Assembly (NCBI GenBank): GCA_913056315.1
Contig: CAJXMZ010000002.1
Span: 1-61,776 of the forward strand
Direction of reading: 5' to 3'
Origin: an uncultured Ectothiorhodospiraceae bacterium
Lineage (GTDB): Bacteria; Pseudomonadota; Gammaproteobacteria; Nitrococcales; Nitrococcaceae
DNA length: 61,776 bases
How positions within the stretch are numbered: position 1 is the stretch's first letter; the number at the start of each line of letters is the position of its first letter. A program made the position numbers and the translations under genes. Of the stretch, positions 1 through 7,140 are shown piece after piece. The notes under the pieces were generated by a model. It made no database searches. It was not told the origin of the DNA and worked only from the letters and a program-made list of their open reading frames with translations.

Positions 1-39
1 ACCCCCAAAGGCCCGCGAGATCCGGTCGATTTCAATCAC
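1..39 (-). CDS. Partial CDS, N-terminus of a probable ABC transporter ATPase
   Basis: Only 13 codons lie in the window, reading VIEIDRISRAFGG from a GTG start. A strong GGAGG ribosome binding site sits about 7 nt upstream. This N-terminus resembles the first beta strand of ABC ATPase subunits (MIEI..LS..FGG). The start lies 23 bp downstream of the SlyD-like gene on the same strand, so the two are probably co-transcribed. The Walker motifs lie outside the window, so the assignment rests on the N-terminal pattern and the ribosome binding site only. Confidence 0.45.
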   Translation of the reverse strand, partial: MIEIDRISRAFGG

Positions 40-62
40 GTTGTTGCCTCCGATTCGCGATA

Positions 63-527
63 TTATTCGTGTACGTGACCGTGCTCGATTTCTTCGCTCG
101 AGGCCTCACGCACCTCGGACACCTTAACCTTGAAGTTTAGGGTCTGACCGGCAAGCGGGTGATTAGCATCCACGGTGATGTTATCGCCGCTGACTGCAGC
201 CACGGTCACCACCTGGGTGCCCGATTGAGTTTGCGCTTGAAAACGCATACCCGCTTCCACATTGTCCACGCCTTCAAACATACTCAGTGGCACGTCTTGC
301 TGAAGGCGGTCATCACGCTCGCCGTACGCTTCTTCGGGCGGAATGTTGACATCAATATCTTCGCCTGCCGTTTTGCCTTCAAGGGCTTTTTCAAGGCCGG
401 GAATGATGTTGCCGGCGCCATGCAGATACTGCAGTGGCTGGCCTTCCGGGGATGCATCGATAACCTCCCCATCGGTGTCGCGCAAGGTGTAGTCGATCGC
501 TACGACCGCGTTATCTGCAATCTGCAT
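63..527 (-). CDS. slyD: FKBP-type peptidyl-prolyl cis-trans isomerase, SlyD-like
   Basis: A 154-residue cytoplasmic FKBP-type prolyl isomerase and folding helper. The FKBP half-domain opens with VAIDYTLRDTDGEVIDAS, has the GAGNIIPGLEKALEGK core at about residues 35-50, then an inserted-flap region and the NHPLAGQTLNFKVKV segment typical of SlyD/FkpB proteins. The long His/Cys-rich metal tail of E. coli SlyD is reduced here to HGHVHE, so nickel handling is probably weak. The ATG at 527 is chosen over an upstream in-frame codon because AGAGG precedes it and the family N-terminus begins there. It is followed 23 bp later by a probable ABC ATPase gene. Confidence 0.9.
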   Translation of the reverse strand: MQIADNAVVAIDYTLRDTDGEVIDASPEGQPLQYLHGAGNIIPGLEKALEGKTAGEDIDVNIPPEEAYGERDDRLQQDVPLSMFEGVDNVEAGMRFQAQTQSGTQVVTVAAVSGDNITVDANHPLAGQTLNFKVKVSEVREASSEEIEHGHVHE

Positions 528-672
528 GAGAACCTCTAAGCAAAAATGTTTGATCGCGTAGTGTAAACGCCTGTTTTCTCGCCGACAAACCGCGATGCGC
601 TGGCCACTTGGCTGTCGAGTCGATAGGCTCATCAGCCAATTGACTAGCGCTGCACGATACAAAGGTTAAAAA

Positions 673-1566
673 ATGTCCACTCCCACTGCGAATCGCGCTT
701 GGTCTGGCTTGGCTGATCACCGCCGCGGGTTGCTCATTGCCTTTGGGGCGGTGTTGCTGATTAGTTTTGATGCGCTATTGGTGCGCCTTGCCGCGGCCGA
801 TCACTGGGATATTGTCTTTTGGCGTGGGTGGCTTATTTGCCTAACGTTGGGCGCCTGGATGTTGATCAATCGGCAACGCCTTATCCTGCCCATGGGGCGG
901 CGGGCACGCTGGCTAATTGCCGCCGCGGTGGTCATGCTCAGCGGTAATGTCATTTTGTTTGTATTGTCCGTTTCGCATACGGCGGCGGCCAACACCGTGG
1001 TGATTCTGGCAGCCGCGCCATTTTTTGCTGCCCTTTTTTCATGGATTTTCTTGCGCGAAAGAGTCGCGCTACGCACTTGGGTAGCCATTGTCGCGGCAAT
1101 GACCGGAGTGTTCATTGTCTTTAGCGGCGCGTTGCAAGGCGGCACGGCGTTGGGTGATGGGTTTGCCTTTTTGCTGGCTATTTGCGTGGGTGGGCAGCTG
1201 ACGATTTTGCGACACTTCCCCAGCTTGCCGCGGCTACCGTTGATCTGTGCCAGCGGGGCGTTGGCCGGATTAATCGCAATACCCTTTGCCGCGCCCTTTT
1301 CGCTGGATGCACAAACCTACGCGGTGGTTGCGGTGATGGGGGTTGCGCAGATGCCACTGGCTACCTTGATGCTCACAGTGGCAACGCGCTACTTACCCGC
1401 GCCTGAGGTGAGCTTGTTTTTGTTGCTTGAAACCGTACTCGCGCCGATCTGGGTGTGGTGGGTGCTCAATGAGCAAGTTCCAGCGCTTACCTTTGTCGGT
1501 GGTGGGCTGATTATGTTGACTGTCGCAACGCATGCTTGGTTAGCGCTACGAGAGGAGCGCGCTTAA
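673..1566 (+). CDS. EamA (drug/metabolite transporter family) permease
   Basis: A 297-residue inner-membrane protein with about ten hydrophobic helices in two EamA repeats (roughly residues 20-150 and 160-290). EamA proteins mostly export amino acids or other small metabolites; the substrate cannot be read from sequence. The second repeat ends with the typical EVSLFLLLETVLAPIWVWW helix. An AAGG ribosome binding site precedes the ATG. Its stop overlaps the start of the oligopeptidase gene (TAATG), so the two genes are very likely translated from one message. A second, distinct EamA gene lies at 4220-5119 on the other strand. Confidence 0.88.
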   Translation: MSTPTANRAWSGLADHRRGLLIAFGAVLLISFDALLVRLAAADHWDIVFWRGWLICLTLGAWMLINRQRLILPMGRRARWLIAAAVVMLSGNVILFVLSVSHTAAANTVVILAAAPFFAALFSWIFLRERVALRTWVAIVAAMTGVFIVFSGALQGGTALGDGFAFLLAICVGGQLTILRHFPSLPRLPLICASGALAGLIAIPFAAPFSLDAQTYAVVAVMGVAQMPLATLMLTVATRYLPAPEVSLFLLLETVLAPIWVWWVLNEQVPALTFVGGGLIMLTVATHAWLALREERA

Positions 1567-3686
1567 TGTCGTTATTGCCCGATGATTTACCTCACCCACC
1601 CATTGCTGATCGGCAACCAGTGGCCAGCACGCACCACGGGCAGACGCGGCACGACCCCTATGCGTGGTTGCGAGACCCGCAGTGGCGCGATGCAATGGCT
1701 GATCCAGATCGCTTGGATCCAGCGATTACCGCGTATTTAGAAGCGGAAAATCGCTACGCGGATGCCCTCATGCGTCCGCTTGAGCCCTTGCGTCAGGCGC
1801 TTGTGAGTGAATTGCGCGGGCGCATTCGTGAAGATGACCAAACCGTGCCAGCGGCTGATGGGCCGTGGTGTTATTACAGTCGTTATCGGCAGGGCGGGCA
1901 GCATGCGTTGATATGCCGTCAGCCGCGTGCTGGGGGTGATGAGCAGGTTATCTTTGATGGCGATGCCGAAGCCAAAGACTGCGAATATTTTCGCTTGGGC
2001 GGTGCGGTGCATAGCCCGGATCATGCGTATTTGGCCTATGCCGTGGATCGCTCGGGCGCGGAGTCGTTTACGTTGCGTATTCGCCGGCTTGCTGATGGGG
2101 TTGATCTGAATGAGCACATTGTCACCGCGCGTGGCGATTTGGCCTGGAGCGCCAATAGCCAAGCTTTTATTTACACGGTTTTAGACGAAGAACTGCGTCC
2201 GCGCTGGGTATATTGCCATTGGCTTGGGCAAGATCCAGCCAGTGATCGCTTGGTTTATGAGGAAACCGATCCGGGTTTTTTTCTGGGCGTTGAGCGCAGC
2301 GATAGTGGGCGTTATTTGTTAATTGATAGTCATGATCACACCACCTCTGAGGTGCGTTGGTTGCCGGCGGATCAGCCCGAAAGCGAGCCACAGCTCATCG
2401 CTGCGCGACAACGCGATATTGAGTACAGCGTAAGCGATCATGGCGGTCATTGGCTGATTTTGACCAACGCCGATGGCGCCGAAGACTTTTGTATTTGCCA
2501 AACGCCCATCGATGCCACGACACCTGCGGCGATTGAGGATTGGGAAGTCCTTATTCGTGAGCGCCCCGGCCGGCTCATTGAGGGGATGCAGGTCTTTGCG
2601 CGTTGGCTGGTGCGTGAAGAGCTCGAAGATGCCGAGTCGCGCATTGTCGTTCGCGATTTGGTCAGCGGCGCGGAGACGGTGATTGATCAGCCCGACCCGT
2701 GTGTTGAGGTGGGTGTGATTGCTGGGTTGGAATATGACACCAATACCCTGCGGTTTGGCTTGAGTGGATTGACCCAGCCTGCGCAAATTTTTGATTACGA
2801 CATGCATAGCGGCGAGCGTACGCTGCGCAAAACCCAAGTCGTGCCCAGCGGCCATGACCCCAGTGCCTACCTCACACAGCGATTAATGGCGGTGGCCGAA
2901 GATGGCGAAGCCGTGCCGATTTCATTGTTCTATCACCGCGATACAACGCTTGGCGACGAGACGCCGTTACTGCTCTATGGTTACGGCGCCTATGGTATTA
3001 GCGAGCTGCCCGGGTTTAGTCCGCACCGTTTGTCATTGGTGGATCGGGGGTTTGTGTATGCCATTGCGCATGTGCGCGGTGGGCGTGAGCGTGGTTACCG
3101 CTGGTACCGAGACGGCCGCGAGGCAGCTAAGCAAAATACCTTTAGTGACTTTATTGCCTGTGCCGAGCATTTAATTGCCAGCGGCTACACCGGGGCGGGA
3201 AAAATCGCCGTGCATGGCGGCAGTGCGGGCGGCATGCTCGTGGGCGCGGTGCTCAATCAGCGTCCAGCGCTGTTTCATGCCGCCATTGCGGATGTGCCCT
3301 TTGTCGATGTGCTCAATACAATGCTTGATCCGAGTCTGCCGTTGACTCCGCCGGAGTGGCCAGAGTGGGGCAACCCGCTTGAGGATGCCCAGGCCTATGC
3401 GCATATTGCCGCGTATTCGCCCTACGATAATATTGCCCCGCGGCCCTATCCCCACTTGCTGGTCACCGCTGGGGTGTCCGATCCGCGAGTCACCTATTGG
3501 GAGCCGGCTAAGTGGGTCGCGCGACTGCGCGCTGAGGCCAAGCCTACTGCCCCCATTATTTTGCGCACCAATATGAGCGCCGGTCACGGTGGGCCGGGGG
3601 GGCGATTTGAGTATTTAGAAGAAGTCGCTTACCGCTATGCGTTTTTGTTGGCCGCTTACCAAATCAAGTCATCGGGCACGGGGTGA
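1566..3686 (+). CDS. ptrB: Oligopeptidase B (S9A serine peptidase)
   Basis: A 706-residue cytoplasmic serine peptidase of the prolyl oligopeptidase family, which cleaves short peptides after basic residues. The N-terminal two thirds is the seven-bladed propeller that gates the active site. The C-terminal alpha/beta hydrolase domain starts near YGYGAYG and carries the nucleophile motif HGGSAGGML (Ser near residue 552), the Asp in TAGVSDPRVTYWEPAKW and the His in SAGHGGPGGRFEY. Length is close to the family norm. The ATG at 1566 overlaps the previous stop; an upstream in-frame start inside the exporter gene is unlikely. The 3' end overlaps the convergent DUF2058 gene by 31 bp. Confidence 0.95.
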   Translation: MSLLPDDLPHPPIADRQPVASTHHGQTRHDPYAWLRDPQWRDAMADPDRLDPAITAYLEAENRYADALMRPLEPLRQALVSELRGRIREDDQTVPAADGPWCYYSRYRQGGQHALICRQPRAGGDEQVIFDGDAEAKDCEYFRLGGAVHSPDHAYLAYAVDRSGAESFTLRIRRLADGVDLNEHIVTARGDLAWSANSQAFIYTVLDEELRPRWVYCHWLGQDPASDRLVYEETDPGFFLGVERSDSGRYLLIDSHDHTTSEVRWLPADQPESEPQLIAARQRDIEYSVSDHGGHWLILTNADGAEDFCICQTPIDATTPAAIEDWEVLIRERPGRLIEGMQVFARWLVREELEDAESRIVVRDLVSGAETVIDQPDPCVEVGVIAGLEYDTNTLRFGLSGLTQPAQIFDYDMHSGERTLRKTQVVPSGHDPSAYLTQRLMAVAEDGEAVPISLFYHRDTTLGDETPLLLYGYGAYGISELPGFSPHRLSLVDRGFVYAIAHVRGGRERGYRWYRDGREAAKQNTFSDFIACAEHLIASGYTGAGKIAVHGGSAGGMLVGAVLNQRPALFHAAIADVPFVDVLNTMLDPSLPLTPPEWPEWGNPLEDAQAYAHIAAYSPYDNIAPRPYPHLLVTAGVSDPRVTYWEPAKWVARLRAEAKPTAPIILRTNMSAGHGGPGGRFEYLEEVAYRYAFLLAAYQIKSSGTG

Positions 3687-4186
3687 TCGGGGTAGTCGTC
3701 GCTTTCATCCTGGGTTGCCCCATCGGCGGCAGTCCAAGCAATTAAAAAGGCCGCTTTCGCTTGGATTTTGACGACTAACTCATTCGGGATTAACCGGTAG
3801 CGCCCGCGCGTGCGGGCAATGGCGATCTTACCTGCGGCCAAGTCTCGGCGTTGGGCGGCACTCACATGAATGGGCCGAATTTGGCCATTGTGGCTAAATT
3901 GAAAGCGCTCTTGGCCATCGTGGGCAATTTCATTGTCGATAACCATTTGCCGAGCGGATTGCTCCGCGGCTTGGCGTTCACGCTCATCTTGGCGACGACG
4001 ATTAAGGGTTCGATCGCGCGCGCGACGATCAGCTTCGCGCTTGGCTGCTGCCTCGCTGGTCGCTGCTTGCTCTTCATCGCGCTCACCCCGTCGGCGCTTT
4101 TTGCGCTTTTGGGTTTTGGCTTGGCGCAGCGTTTGTTCGTCCGCTAGGCCGGCTTTGCGCAGTTGGTCTCGTAGGCTATCGCTCAT
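3656..4186 (-). CDS. DUF2058 family protein (YaiL-like)
   Basis: A 176-residue soluble protein starting MSDSLRDQLRKAGLADEQT, the hallmark of DUF2058 (E. coli YaiL). The first half is strongly basic and predicted helical (KTQKRKKRRRGERDEEQ followed by an Arg/Glu-rich coiled segment). The second half is a small globular domain with FSHNGQIRPIHVSAAQ and GRYRLIP. Family function is unproven; an association with nucleic acid fits the basic helix. The ATG at 4186 is preferred over one six codons upstream because it matches the family N-terminus. It is last in a minus-strand run behind the SHOCT lipoprotein and EamA genes, and it overlaps ptrB tail to tail. Confidence 0.88.
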   Translation of the reverse strand: MSDSLRDQLRKAGLADEQTLRQAKTQKRKKRRRGERDEEQAATSEAAAKREADRRARDRTLNRRRQDERERQAAEQSARQMVIDNEIAHDGQERFQFSHNGQIRPIHVSAAQRRDLAAGKIAIARTRGRYRLIPNELVVKIQAKAAFLIAWTAADGATQDESDDYPDHPVPDDLIW

Positions 4187-4219
4187 AGCCCGCAGGATAA
4201 GCACCCTAGCGCGCGCTGA

Positions 4220-5119
4220 CTAGCCCTTTGCTGTTGCTGGCACATCGCCACGCGCGACCAGTGCCACGCCGGCAACAACAACGCCAAGGCCCACTAACGC
4301 CATGGCTGAGAGCGTTTCGTCAAACAACAACCAAGCCGTTATGACCGTCAGCGGCGGTGCCAAATAGAACACCGAGGCCACCCGCGCGGCCGCACCATGG
4401 CGAATTAACAAAAATAATAGCCCCACAGCGCCCACCGATAAGACCAGCACCAACCAAGCAAAAGCAAAAATCAGTTCACCCGTCCAAATGATGGTTTGTT
4501 CTTCTGTCATGAGCGCGAGTGCACCCAAGACCACCGCACACACTGCATATTGAATGCTGCCGCCCGTGCGTAAATCACTCAGCGGGCAAAAGCGCTTTTG
4601 ATAAAGCGTGCCGCAGGTAATGCCGATAAGTGCGATGGCGGTGGCAAAAACGCTGGCAGCGCTGAGTTGCCCGCCGTCCATGCCTGAGGCAATTACCAGT
4701 GAGACACCGCCAAAACCCAGTAGCAGGCCAGTCCATTGCCATTTGCCCACGCGCTCGTGCAGCAATGGCCCTGCCAGCGTGGCCGTCAACAGCGGTTGTA
4801 GGGCTACCATGATGGCGGTAACGCCGGCTGACTGGCCACGGTCAATAGCCCAAAACACGCCACCTAAATAGGCTGCATGAACCAGCAATCCAGCCACCGC
4901 GGTATGCGCAATTGCCCCACGTTGCTTAGGCCAGGGTGCTTGGGTGAGCACTGCAATACCGGTGAGCAGGGTTGCGGCCAGCAGCATGCGAATGGCAAGG
5001 AAGGTGAGCGGCTCGATATAGGGCAGGCCGAGCTGCGCGCCGATAAAACCCGTGCTCCACAGCATGACAAATCCGCCGGGCAGGGCCAGCGTCCATAATC
5101 GGCTCGGATTGTTGTTCAC
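4220..5119 (-). CDS. EamA (drug/metabolite transporter family) permease
   Basis: A 299-residue inner-membrane protein with about ten helices and two EamA repeats. The first repeat starts LPGGFVMLWSTGFIGAQLGLPYIEPLTF, typical of the RhaT/EamA exporters. The second ends with LAPPLTVITAWLLFDETLSAMALVGLGVVVAGV. The transported metabolite is unknown. The start codon is GTG (encoding MNNNPSRLW) with a weak upstream ribosome binding site, so the exact start is less certain than the gene. It lies 12 bp after the lipoprotein gene and 33 bp before the DUF2058 gene, in one minus-strand transcription unit. Confidence 0.87.
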   Translation of the reverse strand: MNNNPSRLWTLALPGGFVMLWSTGFIGAQLGLPYIEPLTFLAIRMLLAATLLTGIAVLTQAPWPKQRGAIAHTAVAGLLVHAAYLGGVFWAIDRGQSAGVTAIMVALQPLLTATLAGPLLHERVGKWQWTGLLLGFGGVSLVIASGMDGGQLSAASVFATAIALIGITCGTLYQKRFCPLSDLRTGGSIQYAVCAVVLGALALMTEEQTIIWTGELIFAFAWLVLVLSVGAVGLLFLLIRHGAAARVASVFYLAPPLTVITAWLLFDETLSAMALVGLGVVVAGVALVARGDVPATAKG

Positions 5120-5131
5120 CTAGCCCGCCGA

Positions 5132-5689
5132 TTAGTACGCGTCGTTTAAAACCTGTTCGCGCAGTTGCTGATATTCACTATCAGTGATCAAGCCACGGGT
5201 GCGCAGGCTATCGAGCTCTTCGAGCCGGGTGGTGAGCGAGTCGGCGCTGTTGGCGCCGGAGTTGGTGGCGGTATTGGGCTGGATGTTCTCTTCGCGAAAG
5301 GCCACGCCCGTCAGCTGGAACATATCGTTATTACACAGTCCGCGACTCTCCAGCGCACCGGTGCCGAGCACCCGCACCGCATCCGCACCATCATCGGCCG
5401 CTTTGGCCTGAAGTTTTTCTAGCGTGGCTGCAAACGCTTCGCGGCGTTCTGATTCACGGTTACAGCTGGTTCGCTCATAGACGGTGTAGCGGCCGAGCTG
5501 GCGCGAGAATTGCTCAGGGCTGGAGGTAATCACTTCAACGCCAGGAAAGCGATTACCCACTGGCTCAGCCTGGCTAGTGGCCGCAGATTCGGTGTTGTCG
5601 GCTGCGGTGGAGCCACTGTTGGGCATCAGGCCGCAAGCGGTTAAAAATAAACCTGCGATCGCGACCAGCAAAAGCTTAGGCGTAGACAT
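5132..5689 (-). CDS. Outer-membrane-type lipoprotein with RcsF-like region and SHOCT domain
   Basis: A 185-residue lipoprotein. The signal peptide MSTPKLLLVAIAGLFLTAC ends in a clear lipobox (LTAC; lipid Cys at residue 19). After a Ser/Thr/Ala linker, residues about 50-130 contain two cysteines (ERTSCNRES and SRGLCNNDM) in an alpha/beta region reminiscent of RcsF/DUF4156 lipoproteins. The last 30 residues (LEELDSLRTRGLITDSEYQQL) are a SHOCT domain, a short C-terminal module found in many secreted or membrane proteins. The ATG at 5689 is chosen because GGAG lies upstream and the signal peptide begins there. The role is unknown; a cell-envelope function is likely. Confidence 0.8.
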   Translation of the reverse strand: MSTPKLLLVAIAGLFLTACGLMPNSGSTAADNTESAATSQAEPVGNRFPGVEVITSSPEQFSRQLGRYTVYERTSCNRESERREAFAATLEKLQAKAADDGADAVRVLGTGALESRGLCNNDMFQLTGVAFREENIQPNTATNSGANSADSLTTRLEELDSLRTRGLITDSEYQQLREQVLNDAY

Positions 5690-5825
5690 AAAAAAGGCTC
5701 CGTGAATCAAGCGCTGATAAAATAGTCAGATCATGCAGGAGTATCGCCGATTCACTCGGTCGTTGACTAGTCCGCTATGGTCAAAACCGGACTGAACGAG
5801 TACGGTTTAGCTCAGTTATGCCGCG

Positions 5826-5840
5826 CCACGATAATCGTGG
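5826..5840. promoter_or_regulatory. Inverted repeat upstream of the superoxide dismutase gene
   Basis: CCACGATAATCGTGG is a perfect 6-bp-arm inverted repeat with a TAA centre, 33 bp before the sod start codon. It contains GATAAT, a possible -10 element, and is followed by an AT-rich stretch. The position suits an operator that blocks the promoter. The core partly resembles Fur-type GATAATC elements, but the match is incomplete, so the regulator is not identified. The flanking gap (5690-5873) holds the divergent promoters of the lipoprotein and sod genes; nothing else is seen in it. Confidence 0.35.
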
Positions 5841-5873
5841 TTATTTAACACTTGCCAACACAAGGAGATCCTC

Positions 5874-6479
5874 ATGGCCTTTACGCTGCCGGATTTACCC
5901 TATGACTACGATGCGCTTGATCGCTCGATTGATGCGCGCACCATGGAAATACATCACACCAAGCATCACAACACCTATGTGACCAAACTCAATGATGCGA
6001 TTAGCGGCAGTGATCAAGAAGGCGCTGACCTAGAGTCAATGTTTAGCCAGGTGTCGACCCTGTCAGTCGCTGTGCGAAACAATGGCGGCGGGCACTACAA
6101 CCATTCGCTGTTTTGGAAAATGCTCTCACCCAACGGCGGCGGTCAGCCTAGTGGTGATGTGGCTGAGGCCATTAACGCAGCCTTTGGCTCGTTTGATGCC
6201 TTTCGTGAGGCATTCACCACGGAAGCGCTGGGTCGGTTTGGCTCGGGCTGGGCGTGGTTGATCAGCACCCCGGATGGCCTGCAAATCACCTCAACCCCAA
6301 ACCAAGACAACCCGCTAATGGATGTCGCACCCACGCAAGGCACCCCGGTGCTGGGCTTGGATGTATGGGAGCATGCGTATTATTTACGTTATCAAAACCG
6401 CCGGCCTGATTACGTCGAAGCGTTTTGGGACGTCGTCAATTGGGACGAGGTGAATCGTCTGCTTAGTGCGGCGGGCTAA
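5874..6479 (+). CDS. sodA: Superoxide dismutase, Mn-type
   Basis: A 201-residue cytoplasmic superoxide dismutase that converts superoxide to hydrogen peroxide and oxygen. Metal ligands are visible as His in [11 protein letters not shown], His in [11 protein letters not shown], and Asp/His in [12 protein letters not shown]. The residues [13 protein letters not shown] and [10 protein letters not shown] match the manganese group (E. coli SodA has NNAGGHANHSLFW and STANQDSPLM) rather than the iron group, although cambialistic use cannot be excluded. There is a strong AAGGAG ribosome binding site and an inverted repeat 33 bp upstream. A Mn/Zn-type importer encoded at 37.9-41.7 kb could supply the metal. 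The 3' end overlaps the deacetylase gene by 17 bp. Confidence 0.93.
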   Translation: MAFTLPDLPYDYDALDRSIDARTMEIHHTKHHNTYVTKLNDAISGSDQEGADLESMFSQVSTLSVAVRNNGGGHYNHSLFWKMLSPNGGGQPSGDVAEAINAAFGSFDAFREAFTTEALGRFGSGWAWLISTPDGLQITSTPNQDNPLMDVAPTQGTPVLGLDVWEHAYYLRYQNRRPDYVEAFWDVVNWDEVNRLLSAAG

Positions 6480-7140
6480 AGCGCCTTAAGTCAGCCCATA
6501 GCGCATCGGCAAGCGGGAGCTGTGCATCATCGGGGTGAAGCCCAATGCGCAGTCCCGTGCGCTGAGCGCGTTGGCGATTAACCGCATTACTCACACGCAG
6601 TGCGTAGTGCTGCAACCGATTGCCCGCCTCATAACCCAGTAGTGCGCCATGACTCCATTGGCCGCTGGCAACGTGAATAATCCCACGCAAGGTTTCTACC
6701 TCAGCGAAGGGCTGTTGTTTTAAATCCTTAATGCTGACCGGCCCAAGTGCCCAAGCAGGCGGTACATAGCGGGTGGGGGTGGCTAAGTCCTGCTCACCAA
6801 ACCAAGCATAGCAGCGCTGCATGAGCGCAATAATGGCATTGGCGTTAAGGCTTAGATGCTCGGCAACTTGGCGTGATAGGAAGGCCGCATGTAGGCGATG
6901 TTTTAACCCGCCGTAGCCGCTAATGCGATGAAACCAACCATGACCGGCGAGTTCATGGCCCTCTGCCTGCCAGCGGTGAAGTTGTCTTATGCCGGCGGCA
7001 TCCCAGTCTAACCCGGGCACAACGAGTAAAAGCGGCGGTGGCCAGCCGAGTGCTTGGCTTTGGTTAATCAGTGATTGCACCGCGGTTAGACGGTTTGGCA
7101 TTACATCGTGAATACTTAATTCAACGCTAGGCCGATGCAT
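6463..7140 (-). CDS. DUF2334 polysaccharide-deacetylase-fold protein
   Basis: A 225-residue protein of the NodB-like/DUF2334 deacetylase group. It has the SIHDVMPN motif near the start (metal-binding His-Asp) and [12 protein letters not shown] near residue 60 (His pair), as expected for metal-dependent removal of acyl groups from sugars. There is no signal peptide, so it should act in the cytoplasm on a lipid-linked or soluble glycan precursor. It overlaps the end of the sulfotransferase-glycosyltransferase gene by 14 bp, indicating coupled translation and a shared pathway. The 3' end overlaps sodA. Confidence 0.85.
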   Translation of the reverse strand: MHRPSVELSIHDVMPNRLTAVQSLINQSQALGWPPPLLLVVPGLDWDAAGIRQLHRWQAEGHELAGHGWFHRISGYGGLKHRLHAAFLSRQVAEHLSLNANAIIALMQRCYAWFGEQDLATPTRYVPPAWALGPVSIKDLKQQPFAEVETLRGIIHVASGQWSHGALLGYEAGNRLQHYALRVSNAVNRQRAQRTGLRIGLHPDDAQLPLADALWADLRRFSPPH

